Below, piece after piece: positions 1 through 8,221 of a stretch of DNA of 22,561 nucleotides. Within the stretch, counting starts at the first letter, position 1. Each line of letters opens with the position of its first letter. This stretch comes from Bremia lactucae. Taxonomy: Eukaryota; Oomycota; Peronosporomycetes; Peronosporales; Peronosporaceae. The notes under the pieces are model-generated. The model was not told the origin of the DNA. It saw nothing but the letters and a program-made list of their open reading frames with translations, and searched no databases. The stretch lies in the NCBI RefSeq assembly GCF_004359215.1, contig NC_090619.1, positions 6,532,650 to 6,555,210 on the forward strand, in the 5' to 3' direction. The position numbers were made by a program, and so were the translations under genes.

Positions 1-660
1 TTGCTCAGTCTGTCTACAAAGACGACTAGCCCTGTCCGACCCTTATGATCGGGCGGCATGCCAAACATGAAGTCCAGACTTACTGACTTCCAACAGTTGG
101 TTGGAATCGGTAGCGGCTTCAGTGGCGCACTGCTGGACGGTGCAGGCTTAATGCGCTGACACTGTTCGCAAGAGCGAATATAGTTGGCCACCCATCTATA
201 TAGGTGTGGCCACCAAAATTCCTCTGACACTCGTAAGAATGTCTTTTCACGGCCCAGATGCCCACTAGATGGTGCATCATGGAGCTCGTGAAGGATCATC
301 AACTTGAGATCTGTGTCATGAGGCACATAGATTCTCAAGGGATCACAAGGTGACAGCTGATGCCATAACAGGCCATCGCTGTAGCTAAAGCGATTGAGCT
401 TAGCTTTCAGGTGCGACGGAAGGGAAACCTTTCGTCCACCGAAGTGATCCAACAGCAGGCGACAGTGGTCGTCCTGACTGTAGCTCTCTTTAATCTCAGA
501 GGCCAATGAGCTCTTCACGTGGTATGCCTTTCATGGCCACCAACGTTGACGGCTGAAATTGTGATTTTCGCACTAGACACACTTTCCTGGTGTCTAACCT
601 CGAATTCTGGCTTGCGCGATAAAGCGTCAGCCAAGACATTCGGCTTACCCGGCTTATACA
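1..660 (-). pseudogene. Ty3/gypsy pol fragment: RNase H end and integrase N-terminal part
   Basis: Read on the minus strand, 660 to 1. It opens with the end of a gypsy RNase H domain (YKPGKPNVLADALSRKP), then passes a frame change and stops near 505-545 and continues open from about 505 to the window edge. The open part holds the H2C2 zinc-binding domain of integrase (HELHDAPSSGHLGREKT, then CEQCQRIKP) and the first catalytic Asp of the integrase core (SLDFMFGMP, then VVFVDRLSK). The integrase would insert cDNA into the genome; the rest of the core lies beyond position 1. The break at 660 is abrupt: the next base starts an LTR fragment of another element on the other strand. The frame breaks show a dead copy. 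Confidence 0.85.
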
Positions 661-825
661 CTAGTTGCTTCTACGAACCCCTGAATCCCTTGAACTAGAG
701 TTCCTTAAGCTTTAATAGCTTGTATGACTCCCTGCGTTGTTAAACCCATCAGTTCAATAGAACTAAGTGACTCTCTGAGTCTGAAAGTCTTCCTCTGACT
801 TTAGGAGTGAGGTAGCTCCGCTACA
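661..825 (+). repeat. 3' part of a gypsy LTR (LTR family A)
   Basis: About 165 bp closely matching the last part of the full LTR at 20483-20968, including the shared run GAACTAAGTGACTC and the end GAGGTAGCTCCGCTACA (805-825 here). It is followed after 60 bp by a gypsy gag start codon, as expected for the end of a 5' LTR plus leader. Its first 320 bp or so are missing, cut where the minus-strand integrase fragment ends. No clear tRNA primer site beginning TGG follows the LTR end. Confidence 0.8.
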
Positions 826-885
826 CCTTGTAGCACTTGTAGTCATTTTACGCCTGAGTCTTTACAAAACTAATTTCTCACGGAA

Positions 886-1990
886 ATGGAAGAGTATCCA
901 GAATTGTCAGAAGCGCAACGCGCCGCTTATGACAAGCTCAAAACCTTCTTTGGGCTTGAGCACGTGGAATTATTATCTCTTAGGGACCAGAGGTCCCGCA
1001 TGCAAGGCTTGAAGCCTTCATGCGATATGAAGCCTCCCTGATCGGCCCGGTACATCTCTGTACCTGACTCAGAGCCGAGGGATCGCCCTCTAGCCGTAAA
1101 TGTGAAGACATTTGAGAGAAAAGAAGGAAGAAATCTCCCTTTTTGGATTAAGCAGATTGCAATGTCCATTGATTCCGCCTTGTTCTTATAAGAACGGCAA
1201 AATCTGGCTATGGCCATTTCAAACTCGGGGGTAGAGCTATAGAGTGGGCACTATCGTGCAGTGCGTCCATAAACGACGCTTTTCCCTCATGGGATTCGCT
1301 AAAACAGCAGACGACTAGCATATTTTTTCCGCCTGGTCCGGCTTTTCGCATGCGATCACGGCTCCTAGCGACTCGACATGGTAAACGAACCCTATGGGAC
1401 TTTGTCCAGGAGATGAAAACCCTCATTGCATCGATGCATCAAGACCCGGTGCAAGTAGCAACTGTCGTAACAATCTTTATGGGAGGGTCTCAATGAGGGG
1501 TTGCCCGGACGAAATTTTTCCGATCTCATCCAGCTACTTTCGAAGAAGCAGTTGCCATAGCGCTACGCGCTGAGTTCAACTTTAAGTCTGCTCGCGCTAG
1601 CAGACTTAAATCGACGAAACCCATAGATCTAAGCCTCGTTGAGAAGGAGAAGAGGCTCTTCAAGCTGTGGGACGGCATAAGACCATCCGTAGATGTTATT
1701 TGTGCGGGAGCACGAGACATTTACGTCCGGCCTGCCCCCTACAAAATTCGCGTGAAGCTCGAAAGAGCTCCAACTCCGACCTATACCAGAGATCTGGTAC
1801 GGTGCGGGAAAACGTCGATACCCAGTAGGAGCGGGGCGCCCAATTGGGGAAAACCAAGGCTCTGTCAAACCTCTAGGAGGTGAGAGTAAATGGGACCTAG
1901 CCCCAATTAGCTCGATGATTTAATGGCACGGGGCGAGAGTACAAGCCTGGCTTGCTAGTTGCTCAAGCGACTGTAAAGGGCATTGATAAG
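886..1990 (+). pseudogene. Ty3/gypsy gag (capsid protein), heavily mutated
   Basis: Begins ATG at 886 with MEEYPELSEAQRAAYDKL and reads on in the same frame through SLRDQRSRMQG. Later pieces are recognisable across frame changes and stops: a capsid-like stretch with PLAVNVKTFERKEGRNLPFW (about 1090-1145), MKTLIASMHQDPVQ (about 1414-1455), then a long open stretch at about 1480-1880 with HPATFEEAVAIALRAEFNFK and DLSLVEKEKRLFKLWDG. Gag would form the virus-like particle around the RNA. It sits 60 bp after an LTR end and just before a protease, the normal gypsy order. At least eight stops or shifts are visible, so it is not translatable as one protein. The small minus-strand ORFs here are shadows. 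Confidence 0.75.
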
Positions 1991-2002
1991 CCGGGGTCAA
2001 TT

Positions 2003-2470
2003 TTAAATGACTCAGGAGCATCTTGCAATTATGCTCGACGCCTTTCCCTTGAAGAAAGTCAACAATGCGTTTAGACGCTTAGAGCGCATGAAGGTGATAC
2101 AACCAATGTTCGCTTAGCGACTGGGACTCGTGTCACTGGCCCAAAGTTCCATTGAACTTAGGTATAAAGTTTCTGCACTTTGATAGTATGGAACGCTGTC
2201 TCGTCCTTCATTTGGATTCGAGATATGATCTCATCCTTGGTATGGCCTGGCTAGAATACCATGAGCCATGGATCGATTGGAGGTCTCACACCTTAGGCGC
2301 CACGCGCAATGTTCCTAGCAATTTTTTGAGAGTCATTAACCCACCTAGCGCTATTGGCGCGGATCATTGAATGAGTCTCTCAGTGTTCTAGACATCGGAA
2401 TGTCTGAGTAATGAACTCCAATGTTAAAGACATAAATTGTTACCCCGACTCAGTAGAAAGAAGTGGAACT
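2003..2470 (+). pseudogene. Ty3/gypsy retropepsin (protease) domain, broken
   Basis: The aspartic-protease active site is visible as D-S-G-A at 2009-2020 (NDSGASCNYARR). A stop follows at about 2068 and a frame change near 2150. The second half is the open stretch from 2152, ending in the group-typical YDLILGMAWLEYHEPWIDWR (about 2224-2283). The enzyme would cut the gag-pol polyprotein. After about 2385 only a fragmentary linker reading (SLSVLDIGMSE) continues to about 2470, where an inverted LTR fragment begins. The expected RT, RNase H and integrase of this copy are absent; the gypsy integrase end at 7196-7602 is on the same strand and could be the far end of the same element, but the gap at 7096 prevents proof. 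Confidence 0.8.
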
Positions 2471-2471
2471 T

Positions 2472-2614
2472 ATATCTGGCGGCGACCACATTTGTAACCC
2501 ATAATAAATGGGATTTAAGTAATTAACTATTTTAGAAAAGGATAAAAGGGTATTTTATCCATAAACTAAATGTACCACAACAACGGTTCTCCAACCGATT
2601 TGTACCCCATTACA
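2472..2614 (-). repeat. 5' part of LTR family A, inverted
   Basis: On the minus strand it starts TGTAATGGGG at 2614 and follows the start of the LTR at 20483 for about 140 bp, including a near-identical stretch around TGGTACATTTA and AAAATACCCTTTTAT and the block GCCAGATATAA. Homology ends near 2472. It begins exactly at the LTR terminus, but no polypurine tract lies before it; instead copia-related sequence abuts it. Confidence 0.75.
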
Positions 2615-2980
2615 GTAACTGAACTTAGGAGCAGTTGAGTCGTACTGAGGTACGACTGGTGAAATGTATTTGGCAGGAATAATTGTTCTTCTCGATTCTG
2701 TCGGTGAGAAGTGTTGATGATTGTAGATATATTATAGCAGAGAAGACAACTTGTAGTCTGGAAGTAAATTGGAAAGTATATAAGTCTTTAGAAAACTTAC
2801 ACATGCAATATGCCACTCTTTTGTAGAAGCACTACAAAGGTCTCACCTTAGTCGTTTCTTTCTTCATATAACTGATTGTTGTAGTTTCACTTTCTGTGTC
2901 CGTTGCAAAACGATTACAATCAAACGTCATCATGACGTTTGAGCGTTCACAAAATGTCCAACGTAAGCACTCAACCTCGA
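2615..2980 (-). repeat. Probable copia 3' LTR / 3' untranslated region
   Basis: This 366-bp stretch lies directly after the stop of the copia RNase H (minus strand, stop at 2981), where the polypurine tract and 3' LTR of a copia element belong. No protein homology is visible; the short ORFs are not gene-like. The second LTR copy that would prove the limits is missing because the 5' end of the element falls in the assembly gap. A candidate end is CA at about 2620 (minus strand ...AAGTTCA) followed by GTTAC and then the inverted gypsy LTR. Confidence 0.5.
2922..2940. promoter_or_regulatory. Perfect palindrome with CRE/ATF-type half sites
   Basis: AAACGTCAT-C-ATGACGTTT: two 9-bp perfect inverted arms around one base, each containing TGACGT. 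It lies in the presumed copia LTR, where transcription-factor sites would be expected. Binding by a bZIP factor is inference from the motif only. Confidence 0.35.
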
Positions 2981-4283
2981 CTAGAAGTCTCCAACGTTTG
3001 TCTTTGCTTCGAGAAATTGGAACTTGTTGGTCGAAATTGCCTTAGTTAGAAAGTCGGCGAGCTGTGACTTGGTTTCAATATACTCGAGCTGAATGACCTT
3101 GGCCTTGACTTGGTCGCGAACAAAATGATATCGAATATCAATGTGTTTCGCTCGACTTTGATATCCTTCGTTCTTAGCAATAGCAATCGCACTCTGGTTG
3201 TATTCATACATAACCACTGGAGCATCAATCTTGACCTTCATCTCCATCAATAAATTCTTTGACCACAAAATTTATTGAATGCATAACGAAAGTGCCACAT
3301 ATTCAGCTTCAGCAGTACTTAGTGATACACTGTTCTGAAGTTTCGACTTGAATATGACTGGAGAGTCACTGACCATCACCATGACTCCAGATGTTGAACG
3401 TCGACTATCTCTGTCACTTCCCCAATCTGATTCACTAAATGCACTCAGCTTCAGGTCACCAGGCTTGCTTCGATAACAAATTACGTCTGTTGCAGTTAAC
3501 TTTAGGTAGCGCAGCACACGAATGGCTGCATTCCAGTGTTCTTCACTCGGATTTTCCAAATGTCGACTCAGTCGACCTACTACAAAATGCAATATCAGGT
3601 CTTGTACCTGTCGCCACATATAGAAGTGACCCTACCAGAGATCGATACGGTCGATTCTCCATTTTCGGGTCCTTTTCCTCGCACTTAAGCATGACTTGAC
3701 CTTCCACACTTGGGTTGTAAACAACTTTCGCCCCGACTTTATTGAACTTTACGACCATTCTGGCAATGCACGCAGATTGGCTGATCTTGGGCTTCCTTGT
3801 ATGCTGTGCATAGTCCACCTCAATGCCGAGAATAAATCTCACATTTCCTAGCGTCTTTAACTTGGAATGACTTGCAAGTTCATCTGCAACTTTGTCAATT
3901 AAATCAGCAGAAGTACCCCCTCCAATCAGCATATCATCGACATACAGTGTCACGTAAATCCACGAAAGGTTTCCATCGTGACGGACAAAGACGCACGGGT
4001 CCGAAATAAATAGCACAAAAACTGTGTTGCAAAACACCTTCGAAATTGTCTTATACCATGTTGCAGCAGCCTGTTTTAATCCATACAAACCTCTGCTAAG
4101 CTTCAAAACTTGACCTGGGTCCATTTCGACACCCTGAGGCGTAGAAATGTATACGTCTTCGTTCAAAACGCCATTTATGAACGCAGTATCAACATCATAC
4201 TGGTGAATTGTCATTCCATGATGACAACACACAGCCAGAAAGACGCGAATAGAATTCATGTTCGCAACCGGCGAATATGTTTC
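2981..4283 (-). pseudogene. Ty1/copia reverse transcriptase and RNase H
   Basis: Minus strand from 4283. It starts in mid RT with ETYSPVAN then MNSIRVFLAV, has the first catalytic Asp in YDVDTAFING, and the active-site YVDD at 3944-3933 (TLYVDDMLIGGG). After a frame change near 3600 come PDIAFVVGRLSRHLENPSE-like connection sequence and RNase H (SESDWGSDRDSRRSTSG; STAEAEYVALS). A second frame change near 3270 leads to the last part, with RAKHIDIRYHFVRDQV and stop at 2981. In the RNase H motif the usual DNQSAI reads YNQSAI, so a catalytic Asp is lost by GAC to TAC. The N-terminal part of RT is not upstream on this strand: it lies inverted at 4284-5243. Plus-strand ORFs at 3439 and 4110 (first half) are shadows. 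Confidence 0.93.
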
Positions 4284-5243
4284 GTGGTGGACAACTCCAT
4301 AGATGCAAGTGTTTGGTGCAAAAGCTTACGCACACCTTGCAAAACTAAAACGTCTAAAGTTGGACGAAACGGCATTCGATGCATGTTTCTGGGTTACTCA
4401 CACAATATGAAGGGACATCGTGTCTGGAATTTCGAGTCTGATCGCCTGGAGATCACGCGACCAGTGACTTTACAAGAGTTGCCAAGGTCCAAGTATGTGC
4501 AAGTGATTGGAGATATTTAGAATGGAGATATACAGGTTACTACACGAGTGGATCATGACAACGATGACGATGCAGATGTTTTTCAATCACCAATTTTTAC
4601 TACTCAACGTGACGTAGAGCCGATGGTTGTGGACCAGACTGGCAATGATCAAGTCATTTCACCTCCAAGTGATTTGAGTCTATAACTCCACGCTACAAAT
4701 TTGAGCATGTGTCTGATCCTGCTTTCGATATCGATGATGTTTACATGGAGCCAACTGATTTGGATGTGGATACGACTCGAGACATTGTGTGGTGACTTGG
4801 ATTTTCACACTGATATCTCTATAGTGCAATCATATCAATTTGATGGTCGAAATGCCCCGCTCGCGTTACCATCGTCGAACTATGAAGATCAAGCTTTGGT
4901 TCCAGCCAGGATGTCTACTGGACTTGGTACATCGCGCAGTGAAGAGCCAGAGGCTCGGGCTTCAAAGAGATATCGAATTGAGTATGAGCAAGCAAATGCA
5001 GCACTCGAAACGCCATCTCCATACCAAGATGCAATGGCGTCTCCTCAATCCAAGATGTGGAGTGATGCGATCAAGGTCGAAAAAAGGCACTGGATTAATA
5101 AAAAAAGACATGGACTGTAGTGGAGAATTCTCCAAACAAAAGGTGATTGGTCCCAAATGGTTTTTTTGCAATCAAGAGAAACGAATATGGTGATATTGAG
5201 CGGTACAAAGCTCGACTTGTGGCGTTGGGTTATCGTCAAACCT
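4284..5243 (+). pseudogene. Inverted internal segment of the copia pol: integrase C-terminus to RT N-terminus
   Basis: On the plus strand, opposite to the copia pol on both sides. In order: VFGAKAYAHLAKLKRLKLDE (from about 4308), frame change, RCMFLGYSHNMKGHRVW with FESDRLEITRPVTLQE, the acidic linker (KFEHVSDPAFDIDDVYMEP at about 4698-4755, several stops), then the RT start: SPYQDAMASPQSKMWSDAIK (about 5017-5075), VIGPKWFFAIKRNEYGDIE and ARLVALGYRQT ending near 5243. These are exactly the parts missing from the minus-strand pol, which stops at ...CFGTKPDLSH (about 5250) and resumes at ETYSPVAN (4283). Only about six residues seem lost at the RT joint. The simplest reading is an in-place inversion of about 960 bp; an assembly error at a repeat is the alternative. 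Confidence 0.88.
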
Positions 5244-5834
5244 GTGCGACAGATCTGGCTTGGTTCCAAAACACACTTCAGATGGGGTCTTGGTTGGGTG
5301 AGAGGCGCACGTGACTCGATTAGTCACGTATACTGCAGTATTCATCGCTTCAGCCCATTATTTGTTTTCCACTTGCATGTAATTTAGCATCGATCTTGCT
5401 CGTTCTGTCAGTGTTCAATTTAGTCTTTCAGCCATTCCATTTTGCTGGGGCGAATATAGTACTGAAGCTCGGTGCAATATTCCAGCTTTGCGACATACTT
5501 CTTCAAATCGCTTGTTAATGTACTCGCCACCATTGTCGGTGCGAATACACTTGATCTTTGTACTTAACTGGTTCTCCATCATCGACTTGTACTCGATGAA
5601 CTTATCCACCACATTTGACTTGTGTGCAATATAGTATGCGACCACATAGCGTGAATAATCCACTAGAAATGTCACCACAAATCTTGATCCTCCTTGCGAC
5701 TTGGTCTCCATTGGTCCAATCACTTCGCTGTGAATTACTTGGAGCAGTGAAGTTGTCTTAACTTCACCGTACTTAGACTTCGAGAACGGCTTGACTGGCG
5801 ACTTGCCTGTCACACTCCGTTCGCATATTTCGTC
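5244..5834 (-). pseudogene. Ty1/copia integrase core
   Basis: Minus strand. The first part (5813-5415) is open and carries TGKSPVKPFSKSKYGEVK, then the core: IHSEVIGPMETKSQGG, FLVDYSRYVVAYYIAHKS, IRTDNGGEYINKRFEEVC and YSPQQNGMAERLN. After a stop the reading continues, with breaks, as LTERARSMLNYMQVENK, WAEAMNTAVYVTNRVT and PSEVCFGTKPDLSH, ending near 5250 where the inverted segment begins. Of the catalytic D, D, E residues, the second Asp (RTDNGG) and the Glu (NGMAE) are present, but the first, normally HSD, reads HSE. The enzyme would therefore probably be inactive even without the stops. It is separated from the gag-protease ORF by a stop at 5835. Confidence 0.92.
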
Positions 5835-7095
5835 TTAATCATCATCAACATTAGGCGAATCTTGCATCTCAAATTCTTCAACACATTTGTCGAGGGTTTT
5901 CTTTGCCTTCAATGACAAGTGCCCTAGTCTTGCGTGCCATCCACTTGAACTCATAGGTTTGGCTCCATAGTCAACCTCTTCACTCGCATTTGCAAATTCC
6001 AATGTGTCACACTCCAACACAAACAATTTACCCTTTTGGGCCACTTGAGTCATCCCTTCTTGACCATTCCTGATCCCACACACTTTGTTCTGAAAAATGA
6101 CATGTAACCCTTTTGCAGACAATGCAGGTACTGAAAGGAGACGACGATCCAGCTCTGGAACGTAGAACACGTCTTCAATACGTATTGGTTTCTTGCTCTT
6201 TAACATGACACGAATTGTCCCAACTCCAGCAGCCAAAATTGTTTCTCCATTCGCAATAGAAATTCCAACAGACTTGTTAAGCGATCTAATTTCCACAAAC
6301 TCATCTTGGTATTGGCACATATGACCACTCGCACCACTGTCGAGTAGCCAGCCTTCAGAGCTATGTTCACCCACAGTGAACGCTTGCTCAGAGCTTTTCT
6401 TCTTGTCTGGATTCTTCCAGCAATCTTGTTTCTTGTGTCCATTTCTGCCGCATATAAAACACGTCCCAGTAAACTTGTTTCTTGTTTCCGTCGACCTAAA
6501 CTCTTGCTCTTGAAATTTCTTGTAGCTTTCAATGCGTGTCGCTCTTCTCCTTTCGAGCAATACCTTCGTATTAAAGACGAAGCATCTCCTTGGCTTGGAA
6601 CAAATCAGTGTCCCTCGTGCTCTCGATAATCTTGACGATCTGATCGTATTCATCAGACAAGCTTCCAAGCAGAATCACGAGCCGCTCTTCGTGCGCGACC
6701 TCGTCACCGATGGCTTGCATTGACATACACAGCTCATCAAACTTGATAAAGCGATCCATTACACTTCCTCCCTCCCTTCTGCGTCTTGAACTCGTGCAAT
6801 TGTCGACGCATCTACACCCAATTATGAATGCTTCTGCGAAGAAATAAGTTCTTCAAAATTCCCCACGCTTCTGCAGTTGTCTCTGCATTTCGAACCATGG
6901 ACTGAAGACTTGGGCTGATCATCTTACACACGTTTGCGAAGGCCTTCCTATCGTTGACTTTCCATAAAGACGCGCTAGCGTCATCTTTGCACGGTGCTCG
7001 ATGTGCTCCAACAGCCCCTTCTTGGCGAGCTTCATTCGCGCGTTAAACTCCCATACGAAGTAGTTGTCTTCGTTGAGAATATCGTTCACACCCAC
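5835..7095 (-). pseudogene. Ty1/copia gag, zinc knuckle, protease and pre-integrase domain
   Basis: Minus strand from the gap edge. Gag begins inside the N run; its visible parts are NYFVWEFNARMKLAKKGLLE (about 7070-7000), then LCMSMQAIGDEVA and LVILLGSLSDEYDQIVKIIE (6759-6571). The next open frame (6668-5835) holds a CCHC knuckle CFICGRNGHKKQDC at 6461-6420, the protease active site LLDSGASGHM (D-S-G at 6341-6333), the strand pattern ISIANGETILAAGVGTI, FYVPELDRRLLSV, and the HARLGHLSL zinc motif of the pre-integrase domain near 5936-5910. Several frame changes lie in gag. It would make the particle protein and the processing protease. The plus-strand ORFs at 6363 and 6532 are shadows. Confidence 0.92.
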
Positions 7096-7195
7096 NNNNN
7101 NNNNNNNNNNNNNNNNNNNNNNNNNNNNNNNNNNNNNNNNNNNNNNNNNNNNNNNNNNNNNNNNNNNNNNNNNNNNNNNNNNNNNNNNNNNNNNN
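7096..7195. other. Assembly gap of 100 N
   Basis: Exactly 100 undetermined bases, the usual size for a gap of unknown length. It replaces the start of the copia gag, its 5' LTR and whatever lies between it and the gypsy fragment on the other side. Translations running across it are meaningless. Confidence 1.
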
Positions 7196-7602
7196 GAGTT
7201 TGATGCTAAAAGCGTGCGCAAGGCTCAACGCTTTGGGGATGAGCGATTAGCCATCACACTAAAAGTCCGTGACGCAATGGCAAGCGCACAGGACAAGCAA
7301 AAAGAATGTGCTGACCAAAATGGTCGCAAAAATAGGGAACGCTTTAGAGTGGGTGAAAAGTACTATTAAGTACTGCCACCTTACCTAAAAATGCAAATTC
7401 TGTACTACCAGGAGGTACTATGAAGTTATTGTCGCGTTTTATTGGGCCATTTACGGTGGTAGAAGAGGTTGGAGATCTAAGTAATAGTCTCACCCTTCCA
7501 TCCTATATGAAGACGCACAGCGTATTTTACGTGGGTTGTCTGAAACGGTATGTAGGCGCCATACTCGTTACTTATCACTATAACAAAGTCAGTGGTAGAT
7601 AG
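7196..7602 (+). pseudogene. Ty3/gypsy integrase C-terminal (GPY/F) domain fragment
   Basis: Plus strand. Opens at the gap edge and reads VRDAMASAQDKQKECADQNG then NRERFRVGEK, stops at 7367-7369 after a one-base shift near the AAAA of 7357-7360, and continues as STATLPKNANSVLPGG and the GPY/F core LLSRFIGPFTVVEEVGDL, MKTHSVFYVGCLKRYVGAI, ending 7602. This domain binds DNA at the end of gypsy integrases. No chromodomain follows: the sequence turns into 80 bp of AT-rich DNA and then an LTR of the opposite orientation. Relation to the gag-protease fragment at 886-2470 is possible (same strand) but not shown. Confidence 0.85.
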
Positions 7603-7682
7603 AAGATCGTTACGTCGGGAATTAATATAATAAAACACTTTAACGTTTCATAACGCCTATAATTGCAGTGCTCCACGCCCAG

Positions 7683-8090
7683 TGTGAAGGCGGGCACGTC
7701 GTAATGCGGCCACGCTCTACTTAGAAACACACCCTAGCACAGCGATCGGTTTAACCAGCCTCTCTTGCGTGCAGTAAGGTAGTTGTGGCGGGCACGTTAG
7801 CGACCTCACCCAACGCACTAAGTTTTCTGGTTGAGTGTCGTCACGGGAGCGGTAATCTGGCTCCTCGTGCGCACTTACCAAGTACCTCGCGAAACGGATG
7901 ACGCTAGGCGTCATCCCTCCCAATTTGAATGCACCCATGTACATCACATATACAAGGGTTGGTCACAAATGTGCACCACACCCGAGTGCTGGGTCTAATC
8001 ACTTTAATTTAGTAATTGACCCTCCCCTAAAGTACACCAAGTGTACTTAACGAGGACTGTGTAACATTAGGGCAACTTTAGCCCGTTACA
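7683..8090 (-). repeat. LTR family B, copy 1: 3' LTR of gypsy element C
   Basis: On the minus strand it starts TGTAACGGGC at 8090 and ends near TTCACA at 7683. Related copies are at 10839-11321, 13390-13790 and, inverted, 22027-22561. Both ends look alike (TGTA...TACA), so orientation was set by the purine tract AAAAGGGGGAGTGG adjoining the 8090 end and by the chromodomain on the minus strand further right. Relative to copy 2 it lacks an AT-rich block of about 125 bp (after AAGTA at 7884) and has one instead of two TGACG hairpins (7897-7917). The first 31 bp, 8060-8090, form a long inverted repeat. Confidence 0.8.
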
Positions 8091-8104
8091 CCACTCCCCC
8101 TTTT
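8091..8104 (-). promoter_or_regulatory. Polypurine tract of element C
   Basis: Minus strand AAAAGGGGGAGTGG directly before the LTR start TGTAACGGGC. It matches the tract before the LTRs at 15457 and 20483 and would prime plus-strand cDNA. It fixes this LTR as a 3' LTR of a minus-strand element. Confidence 0.7.
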
Positions 8105-8221
8105 AGAGCGAATTTACATTTTAAATTCGTCAAAGAGTAGCGAGAAACTGCGGGCTGCTTAACGCGCCGCTAGTTCACTCAATCACTCTAGCGACCTGTG
8201 TTTCCATACACGGCGCCAAAG

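Noticed and set aside
1526..1868. Minus-strand ORFs over the gag region
   Set aside because: Shadows of the plus-strand gag, which reads as a recognisable gypsy protein.
4284..5400. A second, plus-strand copia element nested in the first
   Set aside because: The plus-strand part contains only what the minus-strand pol lacks, with complementary end points, so one inverted segment explains it better.
6994..7369. ORFs crossing the N run
   Set aside because: They join unrelated sequence through 34 unknown residues and have no meaning.
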